From NCBI GenBank assembly GCA_030427805.1, contig JAUICP010000001.1, positions 310,001 through 374,000 of the forward strand: a DNA stretch of 64,000 bases, in the 5' to 3' direction. This DNA is from Bdellovibrionia bacterium. Its GTDB lineage: Bacteria; Bdellovibrionota; Bdellovibrionia; Bdellovibrionales; JAGQZY01. This document shows positions 53,414 through 63,321 of this stretch, piece by piece (within the stretch, counting starts at the first letter, position 1; each line of letters opens with the position of its first letter). The position numbers and the translations under genes are program-made. The notes below the pieces were generated by a model. It had not been told where the DNA came from and ran no database searches. It saw only the letters and a program-made list of their open reading frames with translations.

Positions 53414-54397
53414 TTGTTATTTCAGACACTTACACCTTTAGAGATCGTTTACCTCCTAGAGGAGGTTAAAAAGAAGATAGAGAATTCGCTTTTAAACCAT
53501 TCTTCTATGAAGAGTAACAAGCTGGACCTAAGGCAATATCTTTTCCTCTACCATCTCTACCAAAAGGAACCTCTGAGTGTCTCAGATCTCTCTCGCAGCT
53601 TGAGTTGTAGTCAGCCCCATATTAGTCAGCTCTTCAAAAAGCTCGAAAAAAAAGCTCTGGTTTATAAGGTGAAGGATGAGGAGGATCAAAGATCCAACTT
53701 ACTTCGATTGAGTAACCAAGGCCGTGATCTTGTACGAGATCTACAAACCCAACATATCAAAGTTGAAGAGCAGATAGAGTCTTCAATGAAAGCCATTGAT
53801 ATTGATTTATTTAGGGTCCTTCGTTTTTTCAGTTCGAATTTTGGTGTCGACGATAAGACAGTTCCTACGGTCTTGCCTCCTAAAACTGAAACTCCGAGTG
53901 AGCCCGAAAAACCAGACAGAAAGATACGTGTTCTCTCTTTTGATCAAAGTGAACCTGTTCGCTCAGCTCAATTAAAAAACCTGGTGTCAATTAGGGGATA
54001 TATAGAGAGATGTTTTGATTCATGGGGTATTGAAATGTCAGTAGAAGACTTTTTAAGTCTCCATGTTGATCAGCTATGGCTCGATAACTGTAGCGTATTT
54101 GGTGTTGATGATGAGGTAAAAGCTGTTATCTCCTGGATGCACGATGAAAGGAATATGTTCGAGCTTTATATTCTTTGGGATGAAAGTATTCCGTTAAAAG
54201 CAGCTGTGATCGTTGAAGAGGTGGAGAGAATTAAATCTATAGCAAAAAAACTGGAGTTAAATACCGTCTATTTAACGATCTCGGATAAGCAGCAAGAGTT
54301 ATCGACTCTTCTACAAAGAAATGGATTCGAAATTATTACTGCCAAAGAGAACAATAACCATTACGGTCGTCTATTTTTTAAGTCATTTTTAACCTAA
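53414..54397 (+). CDS. MarR-type regulator fused to a GNAT-like domain
   Basis: TTG start with AAGG 7 bases before it. Residues about 35-110 form a winged helix of MarR type (VSDLSRSLSCSQPHISQLFKKLEKKALV, then the wing at KDEEDQRSNLLRL). After a linker with Pro/Glu the C-terminal 150 residues have the strand order of a GNAT fold, including EIITAKENNNHYGR after a RNGFE segment. Key acetyl-CoA loop residues are not clear, so it may sense and not acetylate. 327 aa. It faces the NagB-like gene. Confidence 0.72.
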   Translation: MLFQTLTPLEIVYLLEEVKKKIENSLLNHSSMKSNKLDLRQYLFLYHLYQKEPLSVSDLSRSLSCSQPHISQLFKKLEKKALVYKVKDEEDQRSNLLRLSNQGRDLVRDLQTQHIKVEEQIESSMKAIDIDLFRVLRFFSSNFGVDDKTVPTVLPPKTETPSEPEKPDRKIRVLSFDQSEPVRSAQLKNLVSIRGYIERCFDSWGIEMSVEDFLSLHVDQLWLDNCSVFGVDDEVKAVISWMHDERNMFELYILWDESIPLKAAVIVEEVERIKSIAKKLELNTVYLTISDKQQELSTLLQRNGFEIITAKENNNHYGRLFFKSFLT

Positions 54398-54696
54398 TCA
54401 AAAATTTGACGAAATTTCTCTAGTTGAAAACTGGTGATAACTAAATAATCACTTCATTTCAGATTGTCGAAACTCAATTCAACGCTTTGTGATGCCTTTA
54501 CTTGAAACTGTCGAATGAGTTTCCAAAGGAAATTATTTTTCGTTGTAGAAAAAAATGTCAAACAAAGTGATTACGAGTATTTAAGCTGCCTCGTTATGGA
54601 TCGAAGGGCAAAAACACTGAGGTGTTTCGCCTCTTTACAGCCAATTTGGTGCCTAGACCTTGTACCTGTAAACTAATTGCATACAAGGGGAAGAAT
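54398..54696. other. Intergenic region before the VWA lipoprotein
   Basis: About 300 bases with no convincing gene, hairpin or repeat. A TTG-started extension of the next gene runs from 54622, but the ribosome site favours a later start. No clear promoter. Confidence 0.5.
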
Positions 54697-55749
54697 ATGC
54701 GCCTTCTTTTGACGTTGATGGTTTTTGGCGCCTTACTAACTAGCTGCACCGAGAATAGCTCATTTAAGTTGGAAGGTGAGACTAACGTTTTTAAGCAAAA
54801 CGAACCAGAGTTTGCATCGAAAATTGATATCCTATGGGTTATCGATAATTCGGGTTCTATGGCAAGTTCTCAACAGAACTTGGCAAAAAACTTCGACTCC
54901 TTTATTAATGAATTTACTGATAGAGGCCTTGATTTTCAAATGGCTGTAGCAACAACTGAGGCCTACAAAGATTATTTCTTAGACAACGGAGACCCTCAAC
55001 GCACGTTTAGTCTATTAAGGGACGGTAACCCCACGGATGGGAAAAACGGATTCTCTATTGTCCATAGAAAGACACCTGATTTACGACCAGTGTTTCTTGA
55101 AAACATACTCCAGGGAACTGCTGGCTCAGGAGACGAAAGACCCTTTCAAAGTATTGTTGCAACTCTAGAAAATATTAACAATGAAGACTTTCTTCGTCCC
55201 AATAGCTTTCTTGCAGTAGTTATCGTTAGTGATGAGGATGACTTTTCGCACGAAGAAGAGGCATCGATTGGTGGGCAGTATAGTAACCCGAACCTCATCG
55301 ATGTCGAAGCCTATTATAACTACCTCGATAGTTTGACGAGAGGGGACGCAACACTTCCGCGCTTCAGTGTTTCATCTATTTTGGTGCCCGATCAAGCCTG
55401 TCTCGATGAATTGATGGTAGAGTCTAGTGGGCAAAAGATTGGTTTTAGGCTGATTGATTTAGTCGAAATGACAGACGGAATTATCGGGAATATTTGTGAT
55501 GATTTCGCAGGTGCTCTTACAAGTATCTCTGGAAAAATTTTAGAATTAGCGACGCAATTTCCTTTAAATAGAGATCCAGATATAAGAACTATTCGGGTGT
55601 ATGTTGCTGATCAGGAGATCGAGCAGAGTAAGTCAAACGGTTGGAGTTACGACTCTTTGTCGAATGCGATTCGATTTCACGGGTCAGCCATTCCTTCACA
55701 AGGTGCTACGATTAAAGTGGATTATACTCCAAGAACCGCGAAGCCTTAA
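54697..55749 (+). CDS. Lipoprotein with von Willebrand A domain
   Basis: Start ATG 54697 has AAGGGG 6 bases upstream; the frame from 54622 is rejected. Lipobox LLTSC, acylation at Cys17. The VWA MIDAS is Asp50-Ser52-Ser54 (DNSGS), followed by a domain to about residue 230, with a conserved-looking VIVSDEDDFS segment. The last 80 residues may be a beta domain. Such surface VWA lipoproteins often mediate adhesion. It overlaps the convergent small gene by 4 bases. Confidence 0.84.
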   Translation: MRLLLTLMVFGALLTSCTENSSFKLEGETNVFKQNEPEFASKIDILWVIDNSGSMASSQQNLAKNFDSFINEFTDRGLDFQMAVATTEAYKDYFLDNGDPQRTFSLLRDGNPTDGKNGFSIVHRKTPDLRPVFLENILQGTAGSGDERPFQSIVATLENINNEDFLRPNSFLAVVIVSDEDDFSHEEEASIGGQYSNPNLIDVEAYYNYLDSLTRGDATLPRFSVSSILVPDQACLDELMVESSGQKIGFRLIDLVEMTDGIIGNICDDFAGALTSISGKILELATQFPLNRDPDIRTIRVYVADQEIEQSKSNGWSYDSLSNAIRFHGSAIPSQGATIKVDYTPRTAKP

Positions 55750-56192
55750 ATTTTCTCATACAAACAAATCTCTTTTCCACTCTTGAAGTTTCGAATGGAT
55801 CGGAGCTTCTTTTTTGCTTTTTTAATTGAACCGGCTCCAGCGCCTGACCATGTTTTAGGCTGATTGAGGTTCCAACCCAGCCACCTGATACTTATAAGAA
55901 GTTGAGTTGATTCTTCAGACCACCGAAGATTATATGAATTAACCTCCTTGTATTGGTTTCCATCTTTATCGGTACTGTTTTTGACTTCAATCGTTGGTTT
56001 ACCTATGTAGTAGTTCTGTCCATTGATTTCGATTTCAGTGCAGCTATCCTGTTTGATCAACGTCTCAGACTCGTAGGTCTTCTCTTTGAGTTTACAACTC
56101 CCTATCCATTCACCAGAATAATTGGGACAGGATTCAGTAGCCATAAGTGCTTGGCTAAAAATCAAAACTAAGAATAGGCTGATTTTAGACAT
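55746..56192 (-). CDS. Small exported protein of unknown function
   Basis: Signal peptide of about 18 residues (ending ALMATES). The mature part is about 130 aa with four cysteines (SCPN, GSCK, DSCT and near the end ICLY), so disulfides are likely. CPNYSGEWIGSC is a notable start. No family recognised. It converges with the VWA gene, overlapping it by 4 bases. Confidence 0.65.
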   Translation of the reverse strand: MSKISLFLVLIFSQALMATESCPNYSGEWIGSCKLKEKTYESETLIKQDSCTEIEINGQNYYIGKPTIEVKNSTDKDGNQYKEVNSYNLRWSEESTQLLISIRWLGWNLNQPKTWSGAGAGSIKKAKKKLRSIRNFKSGKEICLYEKI

Positions 56193-56274
56193 ACCTAACT
56201 ATAATGAGGTTAGGGCGACATGAGGATCAGCCAACTATTGCATTTTACTTTTCTTACAAAAGCAAAGGCGAATT

Positions 56275-57300
56275 TTACAGGTTATTGGGGAGTCTTCCCG
56301 CCAATAGTTCAGAAATGGCATGGGTTGATTCGATCTTACTAAGAACGATTTTAATAATAGCAGTTATAGGTACAGCTAGAAACATTCCTGGTACTCCCCA
56401 AACAAGCCCCCAAAAGGTTAAAAATGCCATCACTACCACAGGGTGAAGGTCCATACTTTCTCCCATGAGTTTAGGTTCGATGATATTACCTATGGTGATT
56501 TGAGTCGATGCAGTGATGATCAGAACTCCGAAGAAGGTGCCGCCAATTCCGTGCTCCAAAAGTAAAATCGGTAGGGGGAGAAGAACCGCGAAAATAGAGC
56601 CGATAGAGGGTATAAAGTTTAGTAGTATTGTTAATACGGCAAACATGAACGCAAGGTCTACACCAAAAAAGTACAGAGTTAGGCCAGTGATAATACCTGT
56701 CGCTAATGACATCAAGAATTTAGTCGCGACATACTTTGAGATTTTTTCTGCGATGCTGTTGATGAGTGGGCTTTGAATGGTTCCGGAGCTTCCAAATATT
56801 AAAAACATTACATAAATAATAATAAGAGTCGAATTCCCGATAATGAGTAAAGAGAAGTTACCGACTACGGATACAAAATTAGAAGATCCCTTTAGAACTG
56901 ATTCTAATGGAACCTTTTTTAAATCGTTCTGTATATTCCGCAAATCAAAATTAACCTCCCAGCTCTCAAGGAGTCCGTTTACGAAGGAAATGGCCTGTAT
57001 CACCCGCTCCTTGTAGATTGTTGTGGCCTTAACAAAGCTCTCAATGGAAGAGGTCACCATTACAATTAAGAGTGTCGAGAAGAACAAGAAAATTAGAATC
57101 GTCAAAACTATAGAAACAACCCGAGGGACTTTCAGTTTGGTTTGTAGGAAATTTATAAATGGTGAAGTTATTGCGAATATAAATAGCGAGATGACAAGGG
57201 GTACTAAGACAGGCCTTGTAAAGATTAGAGCTGAAGTCAGACCAATTGCCGCTAGTATCATTAAGCAATAGCTATTAATTCGTTGCTGAGTATCAGACAT
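56275..57300 (-). CDS. AI-2E family transporter (PerM/TqsA-like)
   Basis: ATG 57300 is chosen, with GAGG 5 bases upstream. The 341-aa protein has the family's plan: three N-terminal helices, a loop with amphipathic helices, then a set of five C-terminal helices with the GTFFGVLIITAST region and a terminal PITAIIKIVLSKIE. Members export quorum molecules or exchange sodium and protons; substrate cannot be told. Confidence 0.86.
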   Translation of the reverse strand: MSDTQQRINSYCLMILAAIGLTSALIFTRPVLVPLVISLFIFAITSPFINFLQTKLKVPRVVSIVLTILIFLFFSTLLIVMVTSSIESFVKATTIYKERVIQAISFVNGLLESWEVNFDLRNIQNDLKKVPLESVLKGSSNFVSVVGNFSLLIIGNSTLIIIYVMFLIFGSSGTIQSPLINSIAEKISKYVATKFLMSLATGIITGLTLYFFGVDLAFMFAVLTILLNFIPSIGSIFAVLLPLPILLLEHGIGGTFFGVLIITASTQITIGNIIEPKLMGESMDLHPVVVMAFLTFWGLVWGVPGMFLAVPITAIIKIVLSKIESTHAISELLAGRLPNNL

Positions 57301-57382
57301 TTTCACCTCATTTCATTCATAGAAATCATAGACAAATCTTGCGTAATTAAGCAAACTTAAAGGCGATTAAGGACAAAAAACT

Positions 57383-59725
57383 ATGACTGAAAAAAAGCTA
57401 CCCAAAGAATTAACCAACCTTGTGCATCAATGTTTAGATATATTGGGTCAGTGTATTAAGGACCAGTATGGAAGCCAGCTGTACAAATTAACAGAAAAAA
57501 TGCGGCAGCAGAGTAAATCTCTTAGGTATTCTGGATTAGAAAAGCGTATAAATGGTTTGAATTCTATAGATCGATCTCTAGAGAAGCTTACAAAACCCGA
57601 AGATCGTTTTAAGCTGGCCCATAGCTTTGGTCTTTATCTAGAGGTAGTTAATCAATGCGAACTGGCATACCGAAGCTTTAGGAATTCAAAAAAGAAGGCC
57701 AGCGAAGATGGTAATTCTTTATCAGAGAGAATTACATTTGTTATAACAGCCCATCCTACTGAGTCTCGTTCAAGGGAGTGTGTCGAGTTTCTAAAGAGAA
57801 TTAGAAGGTTATTGATCGATTATCTTTTCGGGAAAAATAAAAACTTCGAAGAGCAGCTCAAATACTTACTAAAACTTTTGCTTAAAATTCCTTTGAGCAA
57901 GCAGACAAAGCCGACAGTGCAAGACGAAGCCGATTACCTCTATTCGACTCTATTAGAAAATCGAGAAGTCATTGATGAGTTAATTGCCGCCAATGAATCG
58001 AAACACCAAGTTTATATTAGGAGCTGGGTCGGTGGTGATAAAGATGGTCACCCTGGGGTTGATGAAGATGTTATGCTGGACTCCTTAACGACATCGAGAA
58101 AGTACGTATTAAAAATAGCCCTCGACAAAATTGTCGCGTTCAAAGAAGACTCGATGAGGGTGATTCAAGACGAAGGGATTCGACTTAAAATTGATAAATA
58201 TATTGAGTCAATTCTTCTCATCTCTGAACGTCTTAAGGTTGTAAAAGAAGAGGATGGTCGATTTATTAATGATTTTATGCAAAAAGTAGACGGACTTTTG
58301 CAAACTATCGAGCAGGGGATCTCCTATAAGCTTCCGCAAGATCATCAGTTAAGAATCTTCTTTAAAATATTTCCCGGTCTATGCATTCCCTTAGAAATGC
58401 GTGAGGATGCAGAGGTTGTTTCTGAGGCGGTAAATAGCGATGGTAATCAGTTTGCGATTTACAGAATGCTCAAGACTCTTAAAACCTTGTCGAAAGATTC
58501 AGATCCCCGAAATTACTGTCGTGCCCTTATTCTAAGTATGACTGAATCGTCACAAGATATTCTAAATGGAATAAAGGCAGTGAAATCAATTTTTGAGAGT
58601 TATGACTTACCTGTAGTTCCACTATTAGAAAATAAGAAAGCACTCGATTCTGGCGAAGAAATATTAGAGGGTATATTGTCGGATGAAGAAATTAGAAATA
58701 CCCATTTGAAAAATTTTGGCGGTCGTTACGAAGTAATGCTCGGTTATTCGGATAGTTCAAAAGAGTCGGGAAGTTTGGCGAGCCGTGTACTCATAGCTAA
58801 TTCACTTGTGCGTCTTTGCAAAAAAATAGAGTCCTATAAAATGAAGCCCGTGTTTTTTCACGGTTCGGGAGGAAGTATTTCTCGCGGAGGAGGGAATCTA
58901 AGTGACCAAATTTCATGGTGGCCAGATTCTGCGGTTAAAAACTATAAGGCAACAATTCAAGGAGAAATGGTTCAACGAACATTTTCAACGGACTTTATTC
59001 TCAGAAGAAAAATAGACAAAATAAAGAGTTTGAAAAAGAAAAGAAATGTCAGTTCGAAAGAACTACTTCCTTCTGAGGATCTAATGAACTTCTCTGAAAA
59101 AGTAGCCTCTTTCTACCGCGAATTAGTGGCACAGCCCAAATTTTTAGAATTCGTCGAGACCATTACACCTTACTCTTACTTAGATCGATTAAGAATTGGT
59201 TCGCGTCCTTCAAAAAGAAAAAAGGAACTCAATGTAAACAATCTTCGGGCTATCCCATGGATTCTGTGTTGGACACAGACACGAATTTTATTGGTCGTCT
59301 GGTGGGGGATTGGCTCTGCTTGGGCGTCTTTAGATGAAAAGAGCAAAAAGCGAATAAAGACTCTTTATAAAAAGGAAAAGGTTTTTCAATCTTATATTAA
59401 GATGTGTTCCTTTAGTCTTGCCAAAGTTGATTTGAGTATTGTGAATTACCTGTTACAAAAATCTGAGTACTCTAAAAATGAGCAACTAGAGTTTTCGGAA
59501 CAACTTTCTAAAGAATTCAAATTAGCCATGAAGGCCGTTAAGGAAATATCTGGGGAATCAAATATCCTATGGCATACTCCTTGGCTCAAAGGATCAATTG
59601 AACTAAGGACGACGGCTATTTATCCCTTGAATGTACTTCAACGAATCGCGATCGAGCAGGGTGATGATCTGCTTCTCAGGGAAACAGTAACGGGCATCGC
59701 CTCAGGTATGTTAACGACGGGCTAG
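57383..59725 (+). CDS. ppc: Phosphoenolpyruvate carboxylase, divergent
   Basis: The enzyme makes oxaloacetate from PEP and bicarbonate. The catalytic His is in ITAHPTES (His124), and WVGGDKDGHPGV, GYSDSSKESG, GSRPSKRK and LRAIPWILCWTQTR are conserved. The catalytic loop differs: HGRGGSIGRGG of E. coli is HGSGGSISRGG here, so the first Arg (E. coli Arg581) is Ser495, while Arg501 (E. coli Arg587) is kept. The C-terminal RNTG is LTTG, losing the Asn that binds aspartate in E. coli. At 780 aa it is about 100 residues short of the usual. Activity is likely but altered. Confidence 0.9.
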   Translation: MTEKKLPKELTNLVHQCLDILGQCIKDQYGSQLYKLTEKMRQQSKSLRYSGLEKRINGLNSIDRSLEKLTKPEDRFKLAHSFGLYLEVVNQCELAYRSFRNSKKKASEDGNSLSERITFVITAHPTESRSRECVEFLKRIRRLLIDYLFGKNKNFEEQLKYLLKLLLKIPLSKQTKPTVQDEADYLYSTLLENREVIDELIAANESKHQVYIRSWVGGDKDGHPGVDEDVMLDSLTTSRKYVLKIALDKIVAFKEDSMRVIQDEGIRLKIDKYIESILLISERLKVVKEEDGRFINDFMQKVDGLLQTIEQGISYKLPQDHQLRIFFKIFPGLCIPLEMREDAEVVSEAVNSDGNQFAIYRMLKTLKTLSKDSDPRNYCRALILSMTESSQDILNGIKAVKSIFESYDLPVVPLLENKKALDSGEEILEGILSDEEIRNTHLKNFGGRYEVMLGYSDSSKESGSLASRVLIANSLVRLCKKIESYKMKPVFFHGSGGSISRGGGNLSDQISWWPDSAVKNYKATIQGEMVQRTFSTDFILRRKIDKIKSLKKKRNVSSKELLPSEDLMNFSEKVASFYRELVAQPKFLEFVETITPYSYLDRLRIGSRPSKRKKELNVNNLRAIPWILCWTQTRILLVVWWGIGSAWASLDEKSKKRIKTLYKKEKVFQSYIKMCSFSLAKVDLSIVNYLLQKSEYSKNEQLEFSEQLSKEFKLAMKAVKEISGESNILWHTPWLKGSIELRTTAIYPLNVLQRIAIEQGDDLLLRETVTGIASGMLTTG

Positions 59726-60450
59726 CTGTCTATAAACTCGGCGACGAATTCAGTTTTTGGACTTTCTCTGACCTCTTTTGGTGAGCCAACCTGCTCAACC
59801 AAACCTTGATTCATGATGACCATTCGGTCGCTCATTTCGAAGGCTTCTATTTGGTCGTGGGTGACGTAGACAACGGTAATGCCAAATTTCTGTTGTATCT
59901 CCCTAATATCCTTACGCATTTTTGCCCTTAATTTCGCGTCGAGATTAGAGAGCGGTTCGTCCAAGCATAAAACTTTTGGCTCCATAACTAGGCCGCGTGC
60001 AAGAGCAACCCTCTGCTGTTGGCCACCGCTCAGCTGGTTGGGCATACGTTTTTCGAGGCCTTCGAGCTCGACTGTATGAAGAACTTTAGAAACAGCGTCT
60101 TCAATTTCATCTTTTTTTAGGTTTCTAATTTTTAGGGGATAGGCAACGTTGTCGTAGACATTCATGTGGGGCCAAACGGCATAGCTTTGAAAGACCATTC
60201 CCACCGAACGCTTTTCTGGCGGAATATTTAAACTTTCGGAAGAGTCATAGACGGTGTCATCATCAATTTGAATGAGTCCTGAAGTGGGCTCCTCAAGTCC
60301 GGCGATCATTCTTAAGCACGTCGTTTTACCACAACCAGATGGGCCCAGAAGGGCGAGGAACTCGCCATCCTTCACAGTAATATTAAAATTGTTTACAACC
60401 TGAAGTTGACCATAAAACTTATTTAAATCTTTAATTCGAATTTCACTCAT
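59722..60450 (-). CDS. ABC transporter ATPase, FbpC/PotA-like
   Basis: Walker A GPSGCGKTT (36-44), signature LSGGQ (140-144), Walker B LCLDEP and the H-loop VTHDQIEAF are complete. At 242 aa it lacks the C-terminal regulatory TOBE domain usual in FbpC/PotA. It is coupled to the permease by a 4-base overlap and converges on ppc with a 4-base overlap. Confidence 0.93.
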   Translation of the reverse strand: MSEIRIKDLNKFYGQLQVVNNFNITVKDGEFLALLGPSGCGKTTCLRMIAGLEEPTSGLIQIDDDTVYDSSESLNIPPEKRSVGMVFQSYAVWPHMNVYDNVAYPLKIRNLKKDEIEDAVSKVLHTVELEGLEKRMPNQLSGGQQQRVALARGLVMEPKVLCLDEPLSNLDAKLRAKMRKDIREIQQKFGITVVYVTHDQIEAFEMSDRMVIMNQGLVEQVGSPKEVRESPKTEFVAEFIDS

Positions 60451-62129
60451 AAGCCATAGGCTCCATTACTCATTTTTTTAATTAAGAAGTTTAAGCTAAT
60501 GACGAAGCCCACAACGACCAAGCTTAAAACTGCAGATCCTCCTCCGGAAGCGTCGGAATATTCTTGCAATTGAAATAGGAGGGTACCAACGGTTTCAGTT
60601 CCGGGACCGGCTAAAAGAATTGTCATCGTAAGTTCACTAAAACATGGCATTAAAATTAAAAACCAGCTCGCAAAAATAGAATTTCTTAGTAAAGGAAACC
60701 AAATTGTTCTTAAGGTGGTAAACCAGTTGGCACCACTGACTCGTGCCGCCTCTGCAAGCGAGTTGTCGATTTGCTCGAGTCCGTCAGCATTTACATTAAT
60801 AGCAAGACTGAGATATTTAACGACATATACGATGATAAGCAAAATACTGGTATTATAGAGCGAAAAGGGAAATCCAAAAAAAGACTGGCTAAACGCTAAT
60901 ATAAATGCGAGAGCGACAACGGTTCCTGGAGTTGTGAAAGGAAGGTTAGCCGCAGTCGTTAAGAACTTTCGACCCTTCATTTGCGTCTTTGTCGAGATAA
61001 ACGCAATCATAAATCCCAGGATACAACCAATAAAGGCGGCGCTAACTGCCAGTATACTTGAGTTCGTCAGTGCTCTCGATGTTTCACTCATTTCAAAAAA
61101 GACCTTTTTGAAATTCGCAAATCCCATCAAGTTGATGTCAACCTTGCCAGGTACCTCACTGAGAGCAGTGACTAGGATGCTTAATATTGGCAGGCCAAAG
61201 AGAATAAACAGACAAAGATAAAGTCCAACGAAAATGGGCCACTTTAACCTTTTTAGGGGAACGAGCGATGGCCTCGGACTTTTTCCACTAATTGTTTTAT
61301 AGGAAAGGTTTTGTTGAATCCATAGATTCCCGTAAACAATCATTATTGAAAAGAGAAGTAAGCTTACAGAGAGAGCTCCTGCCTGGTATATTCCCGAGAA
61401 CGAGCCCATTTTTTGTAGCGTGTATATTTTAGTAGTTAGCAAGAAAATGTCACCCGGAGTGCCAATCAAAGCCGGAACTCCAAAACTCGCCATAGAAGCT
61501 AAGAATACAAGTAAGAAACCACTAGTTAATGAGGGAAGGATGAGGGGAAGTGTTATTTGCATAAACACTTTCCTGGGGCCAGCACCAGAAATTCGTGCCG
61601 CTTCTTCCAAGCTTGGGTCTAGGCGGTCAAATGCGTTAAGGAGGTTGAGTAGAACTAGAGTATAAAAGAAACAGGACATTACAAATATGAGTCCTAAGTG
61701 AGAATAAATATTTAAAAATCCTGTTCCAAATATGAGTTCATTTAGAAATCCATTTGTAGGATTAGCTAAACTAATCCACGCAATAGCTCCAATATATGGG
61801 GGAACCGCGTATGGCAAACAGCAAATGGTCTTACTGAACTTTGCATAGGGGAGGTCAGTTCTTTTTAGAAGCCATGAAATCGGCAAGGCAAAAATACAAC
61901 TGAGAAGAGCGGTTCCAAAAGATACTATGATTGTATTAAAAAAAGCGGATTGAGTCGAACTCGACTTAAATACCTTTTCAAAGTACTGACCGCTCAATCC
62001 CCCATCAATCCAGCTGACTTTAAAAAGGAGTATCAGGAGTGGATAAATACAAAAAGCCCCTATCAAAATCATCAATAGGGACTTGAGAATATTTTCTTGT
62101 TGAAAGTATTGGCTAACTTTTTGAGTCAC
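60447..62129 (-). CDS. ABC transporter permease, FbpB-like (two fused domains)
   Basis: About 12 hydrophobic helices in two similar halves. EAA loops are at EEAARISGAGPRKVFMQ in the first half and AEAARVSGANWFTT in the second, which is the FbpB plan for iron(III) and related importers. 560 aa. Operon order is binding protein, permease, ATPase, all overlapping or nearly so. Confidence 0.91.
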   Translation of the reverse strand: MTQKVSQYFQQENILKSLLMILIGAFCIYPLLILLFKVSWIDGGLSGQYFEKVFKSSSTQSAFFNTIIVSFGTALLSCIFALPISWLLKRTDLPYAKFSKTICCLPYAVPPYIGAIAWISLANPTNGFLNELIFGTGFLNIYSHLGLIFVMSCFFYTLVLLNLLNAFDRLDPSLEEAARISGAGPRKVFMQITLPLILPSLTSGFLLVFLASMASFGVPALIGTPGDIFLLTTKIYTLQKMGSFSGIYQAGALSVSLLLFSIMIVYGNLWIQQNLSYKTISGKSPRPSLVPLKRLKWPIFVGLYLCLFILFGLPILSILVTALSEVPGKVDINLMGFANFKKVFFEMSETSRALTNSSILAVSAAFIGCILGFMIAFISTKTQMKGRKFLTTAANLPFTTPGTVVALAFILAFSQSFFGFPFSLYNTSILLIIVYVVKYLSLAINVNADGLEQIDNSLAEAARVSGANWFTTLRTIWFPLLRNSIFASWFLILMPCFSELTMTILLAGPGTETVGTLLFQLQEYSDASGGGSAVLSLVVVGFVISLNFLIKKMSNGAYGL

Positions 62130-62131
62130 TT

Positions 62132-63130
62132 TTATTCAAATAATATCTGCGAGAACTTTTCTTTTATCTGCTCTCTGTCTTTGACAACCTTATTAATAAA
62201 CTCTGGAGTCCACTTAAATGCATTCTGTTTGATAGTTCTCAATGGCGGAGCGCCAGCTGGTGGGTCATACTTATCCAGTGGAGAGTACATGAAAGAGCGT
62301 ATCATGGCTTCTTGACCTTGCTTTCCGAAGAGCCAATTAGAAACCTTTTCGGCGAGTTCACGCTGACCTTCTTTTTTCGTAATAGCCAATACATTAGACT
62401 GAATAACGACGCCATCTTTTGGATATATAACTTTAAGTCTATCATCCTTATCTTTAAACCTCAGGACGTTCTCAAGAAGGACCCAACCTACGGGGCGTTC
62501 CTTTGATTGGATTCTTCTGAGTACAGCACTGTTCCCACCTTGCGAAATCGTTTTATTCTTTCTCAAAGCTTCAAAAAACTCCCAGCCATAATTATGCTGA
62601 AGCATCGCCACAGTTGTAAAATTTGTACCCGAGGCAAGGGGGCTTCCGGTTGTGAACTTTTGCATCCACTTGTCTTCGACGAGTTCTTTAAATGTTTTAG
62701 GGGCTTCGCTGTCCTCGATGACGTCATTGTTATAGCAAATAACCATTACGGGTAGACTGAGTGTCGTATAATAGTTTTTCGTACTCCGCATGGACTCAGG
62801 AACCCCTACAGAATTAGGGGGGCGATATGTGTGAAGTTTTCCAGCATTTCCCATTTCTTCATACCAGAAGCGGTCCGAAGAAATTAGAATATCGGCTTGA
62901 GTGCCACCAGCAAGTATCTCTGTATTTACTTTCGCCGCGATCTCTTCGGATCCAGCTTGATAGAAGTTAAACTTCACACCGGGAAAGTCTTTTTCTAAGC
63001 GAGGCTTTAGATCATTTATTGTGTCCTTATAGAGTGATGTATATATCCAAAGCGTCTTGTCGTCAGATGCACCCTTCTTTGTGCAAGCTCCGAGCATTAG
63101 CAGTAGTAAAATGCTTAATAAGATCCTCAT
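62132..63130 (-). CDS. ABC transporter substrate-binding lipoprotein
   Basis: Lipobox MLGAC with acylation at Cys16. The class II binding-protein fold is seen from LWIYTSLYKDTINDL and NTEILAGGTQADILIS. The family takes up iron(III), thiamine or phosphonates, among others. The iron-binding Tyr pair near the C-terminus is not evident, so substrate is open. 332 aa, start 191 bases from the divergent exported gene. Confidence 0.88.
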   Translation of the reverse strand: MRILLSILLLLMLGACTKKGASDDKTLWIYTSLYKDTINDLKPRLEKDFPGVKFNFYQAGSEEIAAKVNTEILAGGTQADILISSDRFWYEEMGNAGKLHTYRPPNSVGVPESMRSTKNYYTTLSLPVMVICYNNDVIEDSEAPKTFKELVEDKWMQKFTTGSPLASGTNFTTVAMLQHNYGWEFFEALRKNKTISQGGNSAVLRRIQSKERPVGWVLLENVLRFKDKDDRLKVIYPKDGVVIQSNVLAITKKEGQRELAEKVSNWLFGKQGQEAMIRSFMYSPLDKYDPPAGAPPLRTIKQNAFKWTPEFINKVVKDREQIKEKFSQILFE

Positions 63131-63321
63131 TGGGCCCCCTGATATTTTTTTGGCAATCTAGTCTTAATTGGCTCATCATTCAAAATAGTCAGGCATATAA
63201 TGTACCGCATCATGAAGCTTTTGGATGGGAAATGTGAAATGTTAGTTCTAATTTTTACAAATGCCGACATTTCTTGTCTGTAAAGGGCTTTGCAGATATC
63301 CATAGGTCGATTGGGGAGCCT

